Position numbers and translations under genes: made by a program. The notes under the pieces are model-generated. The model made no database searches. It was not told where the DNA came from and saw only the letters and a program-made list of their open reading frames with translations. A stretch of DNA of 39,216 bases from Lutibacter sp. (GTDB lineage: Bacteria > Bacteroidota > Bacteroidia > Flavobacteriales > Flavobacteriaceae). The stretch's first letter is position 1. Each line of letters begins with the position of its first letter. The stretch lies in contig NVWM01000002.1 in NCBI GenBank assembly GCA_002733665.1, forward strand, positions 184,148-223,363. The letters are read 5' to 3'. Shown here in pieces: positions 31,378 to 39,216 of the stretch.

Positions 31378-32673
31378 ATGAGTACACAAAAATTAGCAAC
31401 AAATGCCTTACACGCAGGACATGATTTTGCAGTAAACGGAGGAACAAGGGCAGTTCCAATTTATCAGACATCTTCTTATGTCTTTAATGACTCTGATCAT
31501 GCAGCAAATCTATTTTCTTTAAAAGAATTAGGATTTATTTACACTCGGCTGAACAATCCAACAAATCAAATTTTACAAGAGCGCTTAGCGGCATTAGAAG
31601 GTGGAGTTGGCGCTGTAGTTTTCGCATCAGGAACATCAGCTATTTCTACAGGTTTATTAACACTCTTAAAAGCAGGTGATCATATTGTTGCATCAAGTAG
31701 TTTATATGGAGGAACATATAATTTATTAAGCGTTACATTACCACGATTAGGCATTACTACAACTTTTGTAGATGCATCTGAACCAGAAAACTTTGCAAAT
31801 GCAGTTCAAAAAAACACAAGAACTTTTTTTGTAGAATCTCTAGGAAATCCAAAACTAGATGTTTTAGATATTGAAGCAATTGCAGTGCATTCAAAAAATG
31901 CTGGAGTCCCATTTATTGTAGATAATACTGTTGCAACTCCTGCATTATTAAACCCTATAAAACACGGTGCAAATATTGTAATTCATTCATTAACAAAATA
32001 TATTGGAGGACAAGGAACCTCATTAGGTGGAGCAATAATTGATGGTGGAAACTTTGATTGGACAAATGGAAAATTTCCAGAATTTACAGAACCATCGGCA
32101 GGATATCACGGCTTAAAATATTTTGAAACTTTAGGAGCAGCTTCATATACTTTCAAATTAATTTTAGAAGGCTTGAGAGATTTTGGAGGTGCTTTAAGTC
32201 CTTTTAATGCTTTTCAAATTATTCAAGGTTTAGAAACTTTACCAATAAGAATCAAAAAGCATAGTGAAAATGCATTAGAAATAGCAAAATGGTTAGAAAC
32301 GCAAGAGGGCGTTTCTTGGGTGAATTATCCTGGTTTAGAAAGTAGCAAGTACAAAAAACTTGCAGACAAATATTTATCAAAAGGACAAAGTGGAATTGTA
32401 ACTTTTGGTCATAAAGGAGGTTTTGAAGCGGCTAAAAAGATTGCAGATAACACAAAATTATTTTCACTATTAGCTAATATCGGTGATACGAAATCATTGA
32501 TTATTCATCCAGGAAGCACAACACATCAACAATTAGATGAAGCAGCGCAAGAATCGGCAGGTGTGTCAGGAGATTTAATTCGTTTATCTGTTGGTATTGA
32601 AGACATAGAAGACTTAAAAACCGATTTAAAAGCTGCTTTTAAAATTGTGAATCAAAACGTTTTACAAGATTAA
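31378..32673 (+). CDS. metY: O-acetylhomoserine sulfhydrylase (MetY)
   Basis: 431-aa PLP enzyme that makes homocysteine from O-acetylhomoserine and sulfide. Cys/Met metabolism family features: GGTRAVPIYQTSSYVF, FIYTRLNNPTNQILQERLA, ASGTSAIS, and IHSLTKYIGGQGTS, where Lys207 carries PLP. The length of about 430 and the FPEFTEPSAGYHGLKY insert mark MetY and not cystathionine synthases (about 385). The start is ATG 31,378, after the AAAAACAG leader; the open frame upstream is the riboswitch tail. First gene of the SAM-riboswitch operon, three bases before metX. Confidence 0.94.
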   Translation: MSTQKLATNALHAGHDFAVNGGTRAVPIYQTSSYVFNDSDHAANLFSLKELGFIYTRLNNPTNQILQERLAALEGGVGAVVFASGTSAISTGLLTLLKAGDHIVASSSLYGGTYNLLSVTLPRLGITTTFVDASEPENFANAVQKNTRTFFVESLGNPKLDVLDIEAIAVHSKNAGVPFIVDNTVATPALLNPIKHGANIVIHSLTKYIGGQGTSLGGAIIDGGNFDWTNGKFPEFTEPSAGYHGLKYFETLGAASYTFKLILEGLRDFGGALSPFNAFQIIQGLETLPIRIKKHSENALEIAKWLETQEGVSWVNYPGLESSKYKKLADKYLSKGQSGIVTFGHKGGFEAAKKIADNTKLFSLLANIGDTKSLIIHPGSTTHQQLDEAAQESAGVSGDLIRLSVGIEDIEDLKTDLKAAFKIVNQNVLQD

Positions 32674-32676
32674 TTG

Positions 32677-33666
32677 ATGGTTCAACTAAATTATATTCAT
32701 ATAGCTAATTATACTACAGAATCTGGTAAGACAACGAATATTAAGTTGTCTTACCAGGCTTTTGGTAAATCGTTAAATGATGCTCCAATAGTTTTAGTAA
32801 ATCATGCGTTGACTGGCAACTCTGAAGTTATTGGAGAAAATGGTTGGTGGAATGATTTAATTGGAGATCATAAATGCATTGACACAAAAAATTACTGCAT
32901 ATTGGCATTTAATGTACCAGGAAATGGATTTGATAATACGAAAGAAAGTTTAATTGATAACTATAAAGATTTTACGGCAAGGGATATTGCCAAAATATTT
33001 ACTGCTGCACTTAAACAATTGAATATCTATCAATTATTTGCTGTTATTGGCGGCTCACTTGGCGGAGGAATTGCATGGGAAATGGCTGCATGTAAACCAA
33101 ACTTCATAAAACATTTAATACCCATTTCTGCTGATTGGAAATCAACAGATTGGCTAATTGCAAATTGCCATATTCAAGATGCAATATTAAACAACTCTAG
33201 TCAACCTTTAGTTGATGCAAGAATGCATGCAATGACTCTATATAGGACTCCAGAGTCTTTTACTCATAAATTTAATAGAAGTAAGAGAAGTAACAACTTA
33301 TTTAATACTGTCAGTTGGCTTAATTATCATGGAGAAAAACTTAATCTCCGTTTTAATATTAAAGCTTATAAGTTGATGAATCAACTATTAAAGACGATAG
33401 ATATTACTCAAAATCGCGGTTCATTTTTAGAAATAGCATCAAAAATTACATCTCATATTCATATGGTAACTATCAATTCTGATCTATTTTTTAAACCTGA
33501 AGAGAATTGGAAAACGTATGAAGAATTGAAGAAAATAAAGGGTAATGTGAACATTTATGAAATTAATTCAATTCATGGACATGATGGTTTTTTAATAGAA
33601 TTTGAACAGTTGTCAAATTTCTTAAAACCAATTTTTCAAAGTAAAAAACTTAAAAATGTAAGTTAA
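32677..33666 (+). CDS. metX: Homoserine O-acetyltransferase-like alpha/beta hydrolase (MetX)
   Basis: 329-aa alpha/beta-hydrolase acyltransferase that would activate homoserine with an acyl-CoA, supplying MetY/MetZ. Family motifs: VNHALTGNSEV (oxyanion region), nucleophile GGSLGGG with Ser127, the acid Asp in INSDLFFKPEE, and the histidine in SIHGHDGFLIE. Classic MetX proteins have GGSMGG and are about 350-380 residues; this one is shorter. The acyl donor (acetyl or succinyl) cannot be assigned safely, and the presence of both metY and metZ leaves either open. ATG 32,677 is preferred over the TTG three bases earlier. Confidence 0.88.
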   Translation: MVQLNYIHIANYTTESGKTTNIKLSYQAFGKSLNDAPIVLVNHALTGNSEVIGENGWWNDLIGDHKCIDTKNYCILAFNVPGNGFDNTKESLIDNYKDFTARDIAKIFTAALKQLNIYQLFAVIGGSLGGGIAWEMAACKPNFIKHLIPISADWKSTDWLIANCHIQDAILNNSSQPLVDARMHAMTLYRTPESFTHKFNRSKRSNNLFNTVSWLNYHGEKLNLRFNIKAYKLMNQLLKTIDITQNRGSFLEIASKITSHIHMVTINSDLFFKPEENWKTYEELKKIKGNVNIYEINSIHGHDGFLIEFEQLSNFLKPIFQSKKLKNVS

Positions 33667-33676
33667 TAAATATTAT

Positions 33677-34843
33677 ATGGAAAATAATTTTGAAACATCA
33701 GCCATAAGAATACAATCAGAACGGACTCAATTTTCTGAGCACTCTACACCATTGTATTTAACCTCAAGTTTTGTTTTTGATGATGCAGAAGATATGCGTG
33801 CATCATTTGCTGAAGAAAAAGAGAAGAATTTATATAGCCGATTTTCAAACCCTAATACTTCTGAGTTTGTCAATAAAATTGTTGCAATGGAAGGTGCTGA
33901 ATCTGGCTATGCTTTTGCTACAGGTATGTCTGCTGTTTTCTCAACCTTTGCAGCATTATTAAATGCTGGCGATCATATCGTTTCTTGCCGTTCAGTATTT
34001 GGCTCTACACATTCTTTATTAACCAAGTTTTTACCTAAATGGAATATAAATACTAGTTATTTTAAGATAAATGAAATTGACCAAATTGAAAATTTAATTC
34101 AGCCCAACACTAAAATTTTATATGCTGAGTCTCCTACTAATCCAGCAGTAGATATTCTTGATTTAGAGTTACTAAACAAGATTGCAAAAAAACACGGTTT
34201 ATTATTAGTAATTGATAATTGTTTCGCGACACCATATCTACAAAATCCGATAAAATTCGGTGCAGATATTGTCATTCATTCTGCTACTAAACTTATAGAT
34301 GGTCAAGGGCGTGTTTTAGGTGGAGTTGCAGTTGGAAAAGAAGAGTTAATAAGAGAAATATATTTGTTTTCAAGAAATACTGGACCAGCAATGTCACCTT
34401 TCAATGCTTGGGTGTTATCAAAAAGTTTAGAAACACTTGCTGTAAGAGTTGACAAACATTGTGAAAACGCATTAAAAGTAGCAGAATTTCTTGAGTCACA
34501 CTCTAATGTAAATTTAGTTAAGTATCCATTTTTAAAATCTCATCCACAATATAAAATTGCTAAAAAACAGATGAAGCTTGGCGGAAATATTGTTGCATTT
34601 GAGATAAAAGGAGGTTTGGACGCTGGTAGAAAATTCTTAGATACTATTAAGATGTGTTCTCTTTCTGCTAACCTTGGTGATACAAGAACTATAATAACAC
34701 ATCCTGCATCAACAACACATAACAAGTTAAGCTCAGAAGATAGACTAGAAACCGGAATCACAGATGGATTGGTGAGAGTTTCAGTTGGATTAGAACATAT
34801 AGAGGATATTATTAACGATTTAAAACAAGCATTAAAATATTGA
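33677..34843 (+). CDS. metZ: MetZ-type O-succinylhomoserine sulfhydrylase / cystathionine synthase family
   Basis: 388-aa PLP enzyme of the Cys/Met metabolism family. STPLYLTSSFVFDDAEDM, YSRFSNPNTSEFVNKIVAMEGAE, and IHSATKLIDGQGRVLGG with PLP-lysine Lys205. The HSATKxxDGQGR signature and the length are those of MetZ and not MetB or MetC. It would sulfhydrylate an O-acylhomoserine. It lies 10 bases after metX and its stop is two bases before the cysH start. It is the second sulfhydrylase of the operon, so one may use a different donor or act in the reverse pathway. Confidence 0.85.
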   Translation: MENNFETSAIRIQSERTQFSEHSTPLYLTSSFVFDDAEDMRASFAEEKEKNLYSRFSNPNTSEFVNKIVAMEGAESGYAFATGMSAVFSTFAALLNAGDHIVSCRSVFGSTHSLLTKFLPKWNINTSYFKINEIDQIENLIQPNTKILYAESPTNPAVDILDLELLNKIAKKHGLLLVIDNCFATPYLQNPIKFGADIVIHSATKLIDGQGRVLGGVAVGKEELIREIYLFSRNTGPAMSPFNAWVLSKSLETLAVRVDKHCENALKVAEFLESHSNVNLVKYPFLKSHPQYKIAKKQMKLGGNIVAFEIKGGLDAGRKFLDTIKMCSLSANLGDTRTIITHPASTTHNKLSSEDRLETGITDGLVRVSVGLEHIEDIINDLKQALKY

Positions 34844-34845
34844 AT

Positions 34846-35466
34846 ATGATAAATATCAATTTAGAAAAATCAAATAAAGAGTTAAAAAACAGAACACCCG
34901 AAGAAATTATTGCTTGGGCTATAAAACTGAATAATAAAAGAATTGTAACCACAAGTTTTGGAATTTATTCAGCTGTGCTTTTAAATACTTTTAGCAAAAT
35001 GGATAAAGAAATTAATGTTATTTGGTGTGATACTAGTTTAAATACAATTAAGACATATGAACATGCGAGGTTATTAATAAAAAAATTAAATTTAAATATG
35101 AATGTATACTCACCACATTCAACTGAAAAACAGATACAAGAGCTCAAAGAAAAATCAATTATTGATGATGAGAAGCATAAAGAATTTTCTGAAGTTGTAA
35201 AATTAGAACCATTTCGTAGAGCATTAGAAATTCATCAACCAAAATTATGGTTTACAAATATTAGAGTAAGACAGACAGCATATAGAAGCTCTAAAGATAT
35301 ACTTAGTTACAGTAAAGAAGGTATTTTAAAAGTTAGCCCTTTTTATTATTGGTCAGATATAGAATTAGATGCCTATCTAAGTAAAAACAATTTACCTAAA
35401 AATGAATCTTATTTCGATCCTGTAAAGTCGTCTCAAAATAGAGAATGCGGTATACATTTACAATAA
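34846..35466 (+). CDS. cysH: PAPS reductase-family protein (CysH)
   Basis: 206-aa phosphoadenosine-phosphosulfate reductase-family protein, reducing activated sulfate to sulfite. TTSFGIYSAVLLN (about 30-42) is the PP-loop-type nucleotide site; WFTNIRVRQTAYRSS and the C-terminal RECGIHLQ with Cys201 are the substrate and catalytic motifs. The paired cysteines that bind the iron-sulfur cluster of APS reductases are absent, so PAPS, not APS, is the likely substrate. It is somewhat short and ends directly after the catalytic motif. ATG 34,846 is two bases after the metZ stop. It ties sulfite supply to methionine synthesis in one operon. Confidence 0.87.
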   Translation: MININLEKSNKELKNRTPEEIIAWAIKLNNKRIVTTSFGIYSAVLLNTFSKMDKEINVIWCDTSLNTIKTYEHARLLIKKLNLNMNVYSPHSTEKQIQELKEKSIIDDEKHKEFSEVVKLEPFRRALEIHQPKLWFTNIRVRQTAYRSSKDILSYSKEGILKVSPFYYWSDIELDAYLSKNNLPKNESYFDPVKSSQNRECGIHLQ

Positions 35467-35487
35467 CCAAATAAATACTTTTTGAAG

Positions 35488-36495
35488 ATGAATTCTATAA
35501 CAAATGAAATACAAAAAAGAATCCTAATCCTTGATGGTGCAATGGGAACAATGCTTCAGCAATATAATTTTTCTGAAGAGGATTTTCGTGGAGAGCGATT
35601 TAAAGATTATCCGACTTCATTAAAAGGAAATAACGACTTACTGTCGCTTACACAACCCAAAGCCATTGCAGAAATTCATCTAAAGTATTTTGATGCTGGT
35701 GCAGATATTGTTGAAACAAATACGTTTTCTGGGACTACGATTGCTATGGCAGATTATCAAATGGAAGATTTGGTATATGAATTGAATTATGAGTCTGCAA
35801 AAATTGCAAAAGCAGTTGCAGATGAATTCACTAAAAGAGAGCCTAAAAAACCTCGTTTTGTAGCAGGATCAATTGGCCCAACAAACAAAACTGCAAGCCT
35901 TTCTCCAGATGTAAATAGACCGGAATATAGAGCAATAACTTTTAACGAATTACGAATTGCATATAAACAACAAGTTGAAGCACTATTAGATGGTGGAGTT
36001 GATCTTTTATTGGTAGAAACAATTTTTGACACACTGAATGCCAAAGCGGCATTGTTTGCAATAGATGAAGTAAAAGTTGAACGTAATATTGATATTCCAA
36101 TTATGGTTTCTGGGACTATAACAGATGCTTCAGGAAGAACTTTATCGGGACAAACTGTCGAAGCATTCTTAACATCAATCTCTCATATTCCGTTATTATC
36201 CGTAGGATTTAATTGTGCTTTGGGAGCAGAACAACTACAACCATATTTAAAACGATTATCAAGAGAAACTAATTTTTATACTTCTGCACATCCAAATGCT
36301 GGTTTACCAAACGCATTTGGTGAGTATGATGAGACACCTCAACAAATGCAAGTATTTATTGAAAGTTATTTAAAAGACGATTTGATAAATATTATTGGAG
36401 GTTGCTGTGGAACAAGTCCAGCACATATCAAAGCAATTGCTGAAGTAGCAGCAAAATATCAACCAAGGAAAATAGCAGTTGAAATAGATGAATAA
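35488..36495 (+). CDS. metH: Methionine synthase, homocysteine-binding subunit (split MetH, N-terminal part)
   Basis: 335-aa protein equal to the homocysteine-methyltransferase module of Met[13 protein letters not shown] (15-26), [15 protein letters not shown], and the zinc cysteines in FNCALG and GGCCGT near the C-terminus. The rest of MetH is encoded by the next gene, which starts inside this one (8-base overlap at ATGAATAA), so the enzyme is split into two translationally coupled polypeptides, as is common in Bacteroidota. ATG 35,488 is preferred to a TTG six bases earlier. Confidence 0.92.
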   Translation: MNSITNEIQKRILILDGAMGTMLQQYNFSEEDFRGERFKDYPTSLKGNNDLLSLTQPKAIAEIHLKYFDAGADIVETNTFSGTTIAMADYQMEDLVYELNYESAKIAKAVADEFTKREPKKPRFVAGSIGPTNKTASLSPDVNRPEYRAITFNELRIAYKQQVEALLDGGVDLLLVETIFDTLNAKAALFAIDEVKVERNIDIPIMVSGTITDASGRTLSGQTVEAFLTSISHIPLLSVGFNCALGAEQLQPYLKRLSRETNFYTSAHPNAGLPNAFGEYDETPQQMQVFIESYLKDDLINIIGGCCGTSPAHIKAIAEVAAKYQPRKIAVEIDE

Positions 36496-38103
36496 ATATT
36501 TAACATTATCAGGTTTAGAGCCATTAGTTGTCACTCCAGAAAGCAATTTTATAAATGTTGGAGAGCGAACTAATGTAACAGGTTCTCGTAAATTTCTTCG
36601 ATTGATAAAAGAAGAAAAGTATGAAGAAGCTCTAGCTGTTGCTAGAGACCAAGTTGAAGGTGGAGCGCAAATCTTGGATGTCAATATGGATGAAGGGATG
36701 TTAGATGGAGTCTATGCAATGACAACCTTTTTAAATCTCATTGCTTCAGAACCTGATATTTCTCGAATTCCTATTATGATTGATAGTTCTAAATGGGAAA
36801 TTATTGAAGCAGGCTTGCAAGTTGCCCAAGGAAAGTGTGTTGTAAATTCAATAAGTTTAAAAGAAGGAGAGGAAGAATTTATTAGGCAGGCAACTTTAGT
36901 AAAAAGATATGGCGCTGCAGTGATTGTAATGGCGTTTGATGAAAATGGTCAAGCAGATAATTATCAACGACGAATAGAAATTTGCGAGCGTTCTTATAAA
37001 ATATTAGTTGATATTGTCAATTTTGCACCTCAAGACATCATCTTTGATCCAAATATTTTTCCAGTTGCAACTGGAATGGATGAACACAGAAAAAATGCGC
37101 TTGACTTCTTTAGTGCCACAAAATGGATTCGTGAGAATTTACCGTATGCCAATGTTTCTGGAGGAGTGAGTAACGTCTCTTTTTCTTTTAGAGGAAATAA
37201 TACAGTCAGAGAAGCAATGCATTCTGCGTTTTTATATCATGCAATTAAAAACGGAATGAATATGGGAATTGTAAATCCTACAATGCTGGAGATTTACGAT
37301 ACTATTCCGAAGGACTTATTAGAATGTGTTGAAGATGTTTTATTAGACAGAAAAGATGATGCTACAGAGCGTTTATTAGATTATGCTGAAACGGTTAAAG
37401 GAAATAAAAAAGAGAGGGAGGAAAAGATTTTAGAATGGAGGAGCACTTCTCTTCAAGAAAGAATTACACATAGTTTAGTAAAAGGAATTGACGCTTTTAT
37501 TATTGAAGATACTGAAGAAGCGAGAGCCAATTCAGAAAAACCTATAGAAGTTATTGAAAGTAATTTGATGATTGGGATGAATGTAGTTGGTGATTTATTT
37601 GGAAGTGGAAAAATGTTCTTACCTCAAGTTGTGAAATCTGCAAGGGTAATGAAAAAAGCAGTTGCATACTTACAACCATTTATTGAAGCTGAAAAAGATG
37701 GCAAACAAGAGTTTGCAGGGAAGATTTTAATGGCAACGGTAAAAGGTGATGTTCATGATATTGGAAAAAATATCGTGAGTGTCGTTTTGGGTTGTAATAA
37801 TTATGAGATTGTTGACTTGGGAGTCATGGTTTCTCCTGAGAAAATTATTAAAGTTGCCAAAGAAGAAAATGTAGATGTTATTGGATTGAGTGGATTGATC
37901 ACACCATCGTTAGACGAAATGGTGTATCTATCTAAAGAAATGGAGAAAAATGATTTTTCAGTTCCATTATTGATTGGTGGAGCAACTACTTCAAAAGCCC
38001 ATACTTCAGTTAAGATTGCGCCTAACTATGCTAATACTGTTGTTCATGTGAATGATGCTTCAAGAGCAGTTACTGTTGTTGGAAACTTACTAAAAAAAGA
38101 CAA
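36488..38103 (+). CDS. metH: Methionine synthase, folate/B12-binding part (split MetH, 3' end lost at chimeric junction)
   Basis: About 538 visible residues of the second MetH polypeptide. Pterin-binding domain with [14 protein letters not shown] (22-35) and [11 protein letters not shown], then the cap region, then the cobalamin-binding domain with GDVHDIGKN (Asp421, His423 as the cobalt ligand, Gly426) and [12 protein letters not shown]. The sequence is normal up to [14 protein letters not shown], after which the DNA becomes GC-rich and unrelated. The remainder of the B12 domain boundary and the whole S-adenosylmethionine-dependent reactivation domain are missing from the window, not from the organism. 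The frame runs on to 38,617 as nonsense in foreign DNA. Confidence 0.9.
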
Positions 38104-38107
38104 TACC
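38095..38107. other. Chimeric junction (assembly artefact)
   Basis: Left of here the DNA is AT-rich and encodes MetH in the plus direction; right of here it is very GC-rich and encodes alphaproteobacterial-type CheB in the minus direction. Both genes are cut at the same point. A short stretch GACAAT fits both MetH (KKD) and CheB (GIV before AIGASTGG), so the exact break may lie in shared bases. Confidence 0.85.
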
Positions 38108-38557
38108 GTCGGCGGCGCCGCCGATATTGCGCCGCCGGATCACAGGCACGCTGCTCATGATGTAGAGTTGGGTGCAGATGGTGTCGGCCAGCCGCTCATA
38201 ACTGGCGTTGGCGGGGCCGGCGGGCTTCTCGACCACAGTCAGGGCGCCGGCGCGCAGGGCGTTCATCGAGATCCGCAGGGAGGCGTCCTCGACGGCGTCG
38301 GCGATCACCACGATAGGGGTCGGATGGTCGGCCATGATCCGGGCCGTGGCCTCCAGTCCATCCATGCCGGGCAGCCGGATATCCATGGAGATCACGTCGG
38401 GCTGCAGACGCGGAATTTCCGTCAGCGCCTCCTCGGCCGAGGCGACGGCTGCGACCACTCGAAACCGCGGGTCGCGGGCCACGATGTGCTTCAACAGCTC
38501 CCGCACCACCAGGGAATCCTCGACGATCATCACCCGCACGGGCCCGCCGACGCTCAC
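38098..38557 (-). CDS. cheB: CheB-type chemotaxis response regulator (C-terminal part missing)
   Basis: Receiver domain of a CheB methylesterase, about 153 residues visible. [15 protein letters not shown] (8-22) supplies the acidic pocket, [11 protein letters not shown] has the phospho-acceptor Asp59, and TVVEKP the conserved lysine. It breaks off at ADGIV, just where the esterase domain (AIGASTGGP) should start, because of the junction at about 38,100. The start GTG 38,557 overlaps the cheA stop by four bases (GTGA). Codon usage and GC content are unlike the rest of the window: it derives from a different, probably alphaproteobacterial (Caulobacterales-like), organism. Confidence 0.85.
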
Positions 38558-39216
38558 AGGATGCGCCCGATGGTCGCCAAGAGCTCCCGCTGGTCGAACT
38601 TCTGCTTGGTGATGTAGGCCTCGGCGCCCAGATCCAGGCCGCGACGCACATCGGCCTCGTCGTTGCGCGAGGTCATCAGGATCACCGGCAGACGGGCGAG
38701 GCCGGCGTCGGCCTTGATGGCCTGCAACAGGGAGAAGCCATCCATCCGGGGCATCTCGATGTCGGCCACCACCAGATCGATGAGCGCTTCGGATGAGCGC
38801 AGGGTGTTCAGGGCGTCCACCCCGTCCACGGCCAATATGACGCGATAGCCCTGAGCTTCGAGGATGCTTTTTTCCAGGGTCCGCGTGGTGATGGAGTCGT
38901 CCACCACCAGCACGGTGCGGACCTGTCGCGCCACGGCCTCTGGGGCGGCCAGTCCCAGGGCTGAGGCCGAAAGCCGGCGGGCGTTGCGCAGCCAGCGATC
39001 GATCAGCGCCTCGGGGTTGAGGACGAGAAGGGGGCGATCCTCGTCGAGGATCGTGGCGCCCAGGGTGAGGCCGGGCGCCAGCCGGCGGTCGTCCAGATCC
39101 TGGACGGTGAGTTCGCGCACATCGGTGATCTCGTCCACGGCCAGCAGCAGGTGACGCTCCCCGCGATGAATCAGGATCGTCGGCGTGGCGGCGTCAGACG
39201 CGGGCGGGATGAGGGC
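38554..39216 (-). CDS. Hybrid CheA C-terminus: CheW-like domain plus receiver (5' part outside window)
   Basis: About 220 residues open to the window edge. The N-terminal visible part ([21 protein letters not shown] and [23 protein letters not shown]) is the CheW-like regulatory domain of a chemotaxis histidine kinase; it is followed by a receiver domain ([18 protein letters not shown], then [16 protein letters not shown] with the phospho-acceptor Asp). The CheA-REC fusion followed by CheB is a usual order in alternative alphaproteobacterial chemosensory clusters. Its stop overlaps the cheB start. It is foreign to the flavobacterial part of the window. Confidence 0.85.
   Translation of the reverse strand, partial: ALIPPASDAATPTILIHRGERHLLLAVDEITDVRELTVQDLDDRRLAPGLTLGATILDEDRPLLVLNPEALIDRWLRNARRLSASALGLAAPEAVARQVRTVLVVDDSITTRTLEKSILEAQGYRVILAVDGVDALNTLRSSEALIDLVVADIEMPRMDGFSLLQAIKADAGLARLPVILMTSRNDEADVRRGLDLGAEAYITKQKFDQRELLATIGRIL

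Noticed and set aside
38098..39216. GC-rich end as a horizontally acquired island
   Set aside because: Both genes are broken at the same base with no integrase, IS or tRNA nearby; an assembly join explains it better.

Overview
Most of this window (about 1-38,100) is an AT-rich chromosomal stretch of a marine-type member of Flavobacteriaceae (Bacteroidota). The evidence is a tmRNA whose tag reads GENNYALAA, Bacteroidota promoters of the form TTG-N19-TAnnTTTG, lipoproteins, outer-membrane and A2M proteins typical of the group, a split metH, and the flavobacterial palindromic repeat family GTCATTYTGAGCG...AGTCGA. The last ~1.1 kb (about 38,100-39,216) is GC-rich and encodes alphaproteobacterial-type chemotaxis genes (hybrid CheA C-terminus and CheB). 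It is joined abruptly in the middle of metH and in the middle of cheB, so it is almost certainly an assembly chimera, not biology.

Region 1 (1 to ~13,505) is the most unusual part: an integron-like array of twelve complete cassettes, C1-C12, plus a truncated site at each end. All genes point the same way and each is followed by a 130-195 bp imperfect palindrome. Each palindrome starts with an inverse core (N7)AAC, carries a second conserved pair (TGTATAA / TTATACA-like) and a variable centre, and ends with a core GTT(N7). The seven bases after GTT at the start of each cassette are complementary to the seven bases before AAC at the end of the same cassette (78 of 84 positions over 12 cassettes), but generally not to the other arm of the same palindrome. 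That is the layout expected if the units excise as circles and join at GTT, as integron cassettes do. The sites do not follow the canonical GTTRRRY and no integrase lies in the window; by analogy it should be upstream of base 1.

The cargo includes a putative antiphage operon (two TIR-like DUF1863/ThsB-type proteins plus a membrane protein, C3), a GIY-YIG nuclease-like protein (C4), a large PIN-like two-TM protein (C10), secreted hydrolases (C8 esterase, C12 class-C beta-lactamase-family lipoprotein), lipoproteins and unknown secreted proteins, and two related cassettes without a convincing gene (C9, C11).

Region 2 (13,600-28,600) holds housekeeping and envelope genes: mpl (peptidoglycan recycling), a 2068-aa alpha-2-macroglobulin, a small outer-membrane barrel, a TfoX-N protein, kdsA (Kdo synthesis), a DUF1801 protein, an S9 peptidase, and a module of membrane protein, winged-helix regulator and creD. 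Two copies of one 17-bp palindrome precede the two transcription units of that module and look like the regulator's operator.

Region 3 (28,300-31,130) has a LYS1/alanine-dehydrogenase-like gene with a DUF3820 gene, ssrA (tmRNA) with a strong terminator, a 43-codon basic-protein gene, a predicted orphan small RNA with its own promoter and terminator, and a 37-codon candidate small ORF.

Region 4 (31,130-38,100) is a methionine/sulfur operon under a SAM-I riboswitch: metY, metX, metZ, cysH, metH (Hcy domain) and metH (folate/B12 part, cut by the chimeric junction). These genes cover homoserine acylation, sulfide incorporation, sulfate-derived sulfite production and homocysteine methylation.
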